From: Acidobacteriota bacterium
Lineage (GTDB): Bacteria > Acidobacteriota > Terriglobia > Terriglobales > Acidobacteriaceae
Length of the DNA stretch: 8,385 nucleotides
NCBI GenBank assembly: GCA_019247235.1
Contig: JAFAPG010000530.1
Coordinates: 1 to 8,385 of the forward strand
Reading direction: 5' to 3'
This document shows, piece after piece, positions 6,046 through 8,385 of this stretch. A program made the position numbers and the translations under genes. The stretch's first letter is position 1, and every line of letters begins with the position of its first letter. The notes beneath the pieces are model-generated. The model did not search any database, was not told the DNA's origin, and saw only the letters and a program-made list of their open reading frames with translations.

Positions 6046-8385
6046 CTAGCGAAGCTGGTGTCGCGCCGTCAGTTGGCCGGTGTCGGCGCCGTTTGCCTGA
6101 CTCCAGGGCACAGCCACCGAGAATCTCGCCGAGCCGTGGCATCCGCTAAAGTTAATCGTGATCGATGTGCTGGCCGAAGCTCCCTCGCTTATATCCCCAA
6201 GCATTATCGGGAAGGTAGGCGATGTGATCACCGGGTTGCAATGACCGTCCTGCTCTTTCAGTGTGAGCCCGTTGATTTGAACCGTGTAGGCCGTCCCCGG
6301 ACCCGGATTGTCGGCGGTTATAGTCCAGACTCGTGCATCTTCTGGGCCACTTTTCGAAACGATATGGAAATTCAGGCCGAAGCCGGGCAATTTGCGTGGA
6401 TTTACGATTCCCCAATAGGCAGGCTTGGCCTGCAGATTGGTATCAAAGGGAAGCGGTAAGTTGAGGCGATTTATGGGGAAGCTGTCCAGCCAGGTGTCAT
6501 CATCGGCAATTCCCCAGAAGGTTACGCCGCTCAAATCGTCGTGCAACTTACGGAATAGCTGGAAGTAGTGCCAGTAGAGGTAGCCCTGCTGTGCAATGAT
6601 CGACGCAGGAACTGTACCGCCGTTGGCTCCGTAGTTCGAGGTATTGTCCCCGGCTTTGTAGACGCTGACGTCAAGTTCCGTAACCTGTTGGTCGACGCCC
6701 AGATCGGCCACGGTCTTGATGGCAGTCTCCATGGCCGAGACGGAGGGGAAGTTGATGTTGTTATGCATTTCGTGTCCAACCCCATCAATAGGAATGCCTC
6801 GGCTCTGCAAATCTTGGACAACTTTAACCAGGCAGGCCAGCTTGTTGGGATCGGTAGTGCTGAAATCATTGATGAAGAGCTTGGTCCCAGCGGGAGCATA
6901 TTGCCGGGCGGCTTCAAGAGCTATATCAATGTAACTCTTGCCTAACACTTTGTAGAAGGGACCGTGGGCAAGACAATCCGGCTGGTTGGGATCGATCGGT
7001 TCGTTCACCACATCCCAGACGTACACCTTGTCGCCAAAGTGCGTCACCTCGCCCTGGATGTGTTCCTGAATGTTGGCAGTGACCGTGGCCTGATTCGCCG
7101 CTGAGTCTGTGCCGTCTCCAAAAGCATAGGATGGAGTCTGTGCCCCCGTCGCCCACACCAGGTTATGGCCGCGTATCTTCATGTCGTGACATACCGCCAA
7201 TCCGACTTCACGGTCAGCGTTGGTGAAGTTATAGCTGCCTTTGCTGGATTCGACCGAACTCCATTTCATGTCATTTCCAGACACGATGCTGTTGAAATGC
7301 TTCGTGAGAAGCTGGGCATGTGGCCCGGAAAGATCGGTGGTATCGACTTCAGCACCTACAGGGAAGAAATTTTCCAGCCGTCTGAAAATCGAGGGAATGT
7401 CGGTCTGAATGGTTGGCGGAGCGATGTAGGTGAGCTGGAAGTCGTCAATGTAGAACGACACCAGGTCGTTGCCCGAAGCTGGGAAGGTCTGCAAATAAAG
7501 AAATGCAGAACCCGGATCGTAGCTGTTGGCCATATTGAAACGAGGCACACTGATCTGGTGCCAGTTGCCATCAGCGGGCACCTGCACCCCGGGGAAGCCA
7601 GTCACGCCCGGAAAACTGGTAGTGCCGGCCAGCGTGGTCTGCAGACTCATGTTAATGATATGGGTAGAGCCGTCGGTGGGAAGCAACTTTACCCACACGC
7701 TGATCGAATACTGCGATCCGTTGTACATCTTGTTGCTGACACTGATCTCTGGCCCATCAAAGTTAGCTGTGCGGCCGGTCACCAAAAGGCTGTGCGAGCC
7801 TGAGTGCGCCTCAGCAGTGGTATTGGTTAACGTCGATTGCCCGGAACGGGAGGTCCAGCCGTCCAGACCACCATCCTCGAACGTCGAGCTAATGCCGGTA
7901 TTGTCCTGCTGATCAGCGGGCAACGGCGGCGGAGCTATCTCGCCGATCACCACATCACTGATGTAGAACGAATCGGTCGCGCTACTCGATTGGAAGTACA
8001 GGGTTAAAGTGCTTGGCGGTCCAGGCAGGTTGCTGAAGCTTAGGGTGCCCTGTACTTTGGTCCAGGCCGTACTCGAAAGAGCCGCTGATGTCACAAGATT
8101 GCTGAAGATTCCGGAGCTGTCCGAGCAATCTGTGCGTTTGGTGGAGATTGTTACCGTCGGGTTGCTGCTGTCCGCAGCCGCAAGCATTACATACGCTGTG
8201 ACTTTATAGGTGGCGTCTGCGACTACCCCGTTCACGCTTAGCAAGTTGAGGCTCGGCCCCATAAAGCCAGCCGTTCGGCCCGAGGTCAAAAGACTGTGGG
8301 TGTTTCCAGCCGGATCGGCAATCGGCGATATGGTGTTGGTCAGGCTTACCGAACCAAATGGCTCCCAGCCATCCAGGCCATCTTG
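6046..8385 (-). CDS. GH10 endo-xylanase-type glycosidase with tandem carbohydrate-binding modules (5' partial)
   Basis: GH10 enzymes cleave beta-1,4-xylan and related glycans with retention, usually outside the cell. The frame is open to the right edge; the TTG at 8289 is internal, so the start and signal peptide are outside the window. In coding order: a partial CBM_4_9/CBM22-like module (8385 to about 7945), a Pro-rich linker, a second such module (about 7887-7426), the GH10 barrel (about 7404-6394) and a C-terminal beta-rich domain (about 6393-6049). GH10 hallmarks are NDMKW, RGHNLVW, WDVVNEP with acid/base Glu at 7000-7002, VTELDVS with nucleophile Glu at 6676-6678, and TFWGIADDDTWL. Two usually conserved -1 subsite residues differ: LVWH is LVWA (Ala at 7150-7152), and the Gln of GxQxH is Glu (6769-6771). 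The C-terminal domain (DARVWTITADNPGPG, FSGCHGSARFSV) resembles the ends of acidobacterial secreted proteins. It is probably an active xylanase, though specificity may differ. Confidence 0.95.
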   Translation of the reverse strand, partial: QDGLDGWEPFGSVSLTNTISPIADPAGNTHSLLTSGRTAGFMGPSLNLLSVNGVVADATYKVTAYVMLAAADSSNPTVTISTKRTDCSDSSGIFSNLVTSAALSSTAWTKVQGTLSFSNLPGPPSTLTLYFQSSSATDSFYISDVVIGEIAPPPLPADQQDNTGISSTFEDGGLDGWTSRSGQSTLTNTTAEAHSGSHSLLVTGRTANFDGPEISVSNKMYNGSQYSISVWVKLLPTDGSTHIINMSLQTTLAGTTSFPGVTGFPGVQVPADGNWHQISVPRFNMANSYDPGSAFLYLQTFPASGNDLVSFYIDDFQLTYIAPPTIQTDIPSIFRRLENFFPVGAEVDTTDLSGPHAQLLTKHFNSIVSGNDMKWSSVESSKGSYNFTNADREVGLAVCHDMKIRGHNLVWATGAQTPSYAFGDGTDSAANQATVTANIQEHIQGEVTHFGDKVYVWDVVNEPIDPNQPDCLAHGPFYKVLGKSYIDIALEAARQYAPAGTKLFINDFSTTDPNKLACLVKVVQDLQSRGIPIDGVGHEMHNNINFPSVSAMETAIKTVADLGVDQQVTELDVSVYKAGDNTSNYGANGGTVPASIIAQQGYLYWHYFQLFRKLHDDLSGVTFWGIADDDTWLDSFPINRLNLPLPFDTNLQAKPAYWGIVNPRKLPGFGLNFHIVSKSGPEDARVWTITADNPGPGTAYTVQINGLTLKEQDGHCNPVITSPTFPIMLGDISEGASASTSITINFSGCHGSARFSVAVPWSQANGADTGQLTARHQLR
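7426..8385 (-). repeat. Tandem pair of carbohydrate-binding modules (protein-level repeat)
   Basis: Two diverged copies of one beta-sandwich module lie N-terminal to the GH10 barrel. Corresponding segments are DGLDGW and GGLDGW, HSLLTSGRTAGFMGP and HSLLVTGRTANFDGP, and at the ends DSFYISDVVIGEIAPP and VSFYIDDFQLTYIAPP, each followed by a Pro-containing linker. The first copy is cut by the window edge. The pattern fits the CBM_4_9 superfamily, which includes the CBM22 modules common in GH10 xylanases. Confidence 0.8.

Noticed and set aside
7165..7803. Plus-strand 212-codon open frame
   Set aside because: It is antisense to the GH10 barrel and second binding module, both identified by motifs. 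No independent signal supports it.
8287..8289. TTG as the start codon of the GH10 gene
   Set aside because: The frame continues upstream to the edge with DGLDGW and further residues matching the second binding module, so this is an internal Leu codon.

Overview
The window looks like accessory chromosomal DNA from a soil-type bacterium, most likely Acidobacteriota (Terriglobia-like). That placement is an inference. It rests on mid-50s GC, a Gly/His-rich secreted protein with an acidobacterial-type C-terminal domain, a small membrane-anchored helix-hairpin-helix protein, and a large multidomain GH10 glycosidase with a C-terminal beta-rich domain of the kind seen in acidobacterial secreted proteins. 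No rRNA, tRNA, CRISPR array or transposase was found.

Layout. (1) 2-3595, plus strand: the 3' part of a nonribosomal peptide synthetase with domain order C (cut by the left edge), A, PCP, TE. It ends in a thioesterase, so it is a terminal or single module. Three features stand out: the condensation active-site motif is degenerate, the adenylation pocket reads as an aspartate-type code, and the thioesterase nucleophile is Cys rather than Ser. (2) 3596-4283: 688 bases without a convincing gene but with several overlapping stop-poor frames, possibly decayed coding sequence. (3) 4284-4656, plus strand: a small membrane-anchored helix-hairpin-helix protein whose frame is broken at a run of five G; removing one G gives a clean 123-residue protein. 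(4) 4657-4842: a short convergent gap with no gene seen. (5) 4843-5838, minus strand: a secreted Gly/His-rich protein with a compact C-terminal domain. (6) 5839-6045: an intergenic gap holding a strong 16-bp inverted repeat just after the next gene's stop. (7) 6046-8385, minus strand: a GH10 xylanase-type enzyme with two tandem carbohydrate-binding modules, its N-terminus cut by the right edge.

The genes do not form one obvious pathway. The NRPS would release a small peptide or amino-acid product. The GH10 enzyme would act outside the cell on xylan-like polysaccharide. The Gly/His-rich protein lies downstream of the GH10 gene on the same strand, but the 207-base gap and hairpin argue against tight co-expression. 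The most interesting material is the unusual C and TE chemistry of the NRPS module, followed by the altered -1 subsite of the GH10 enzyme.
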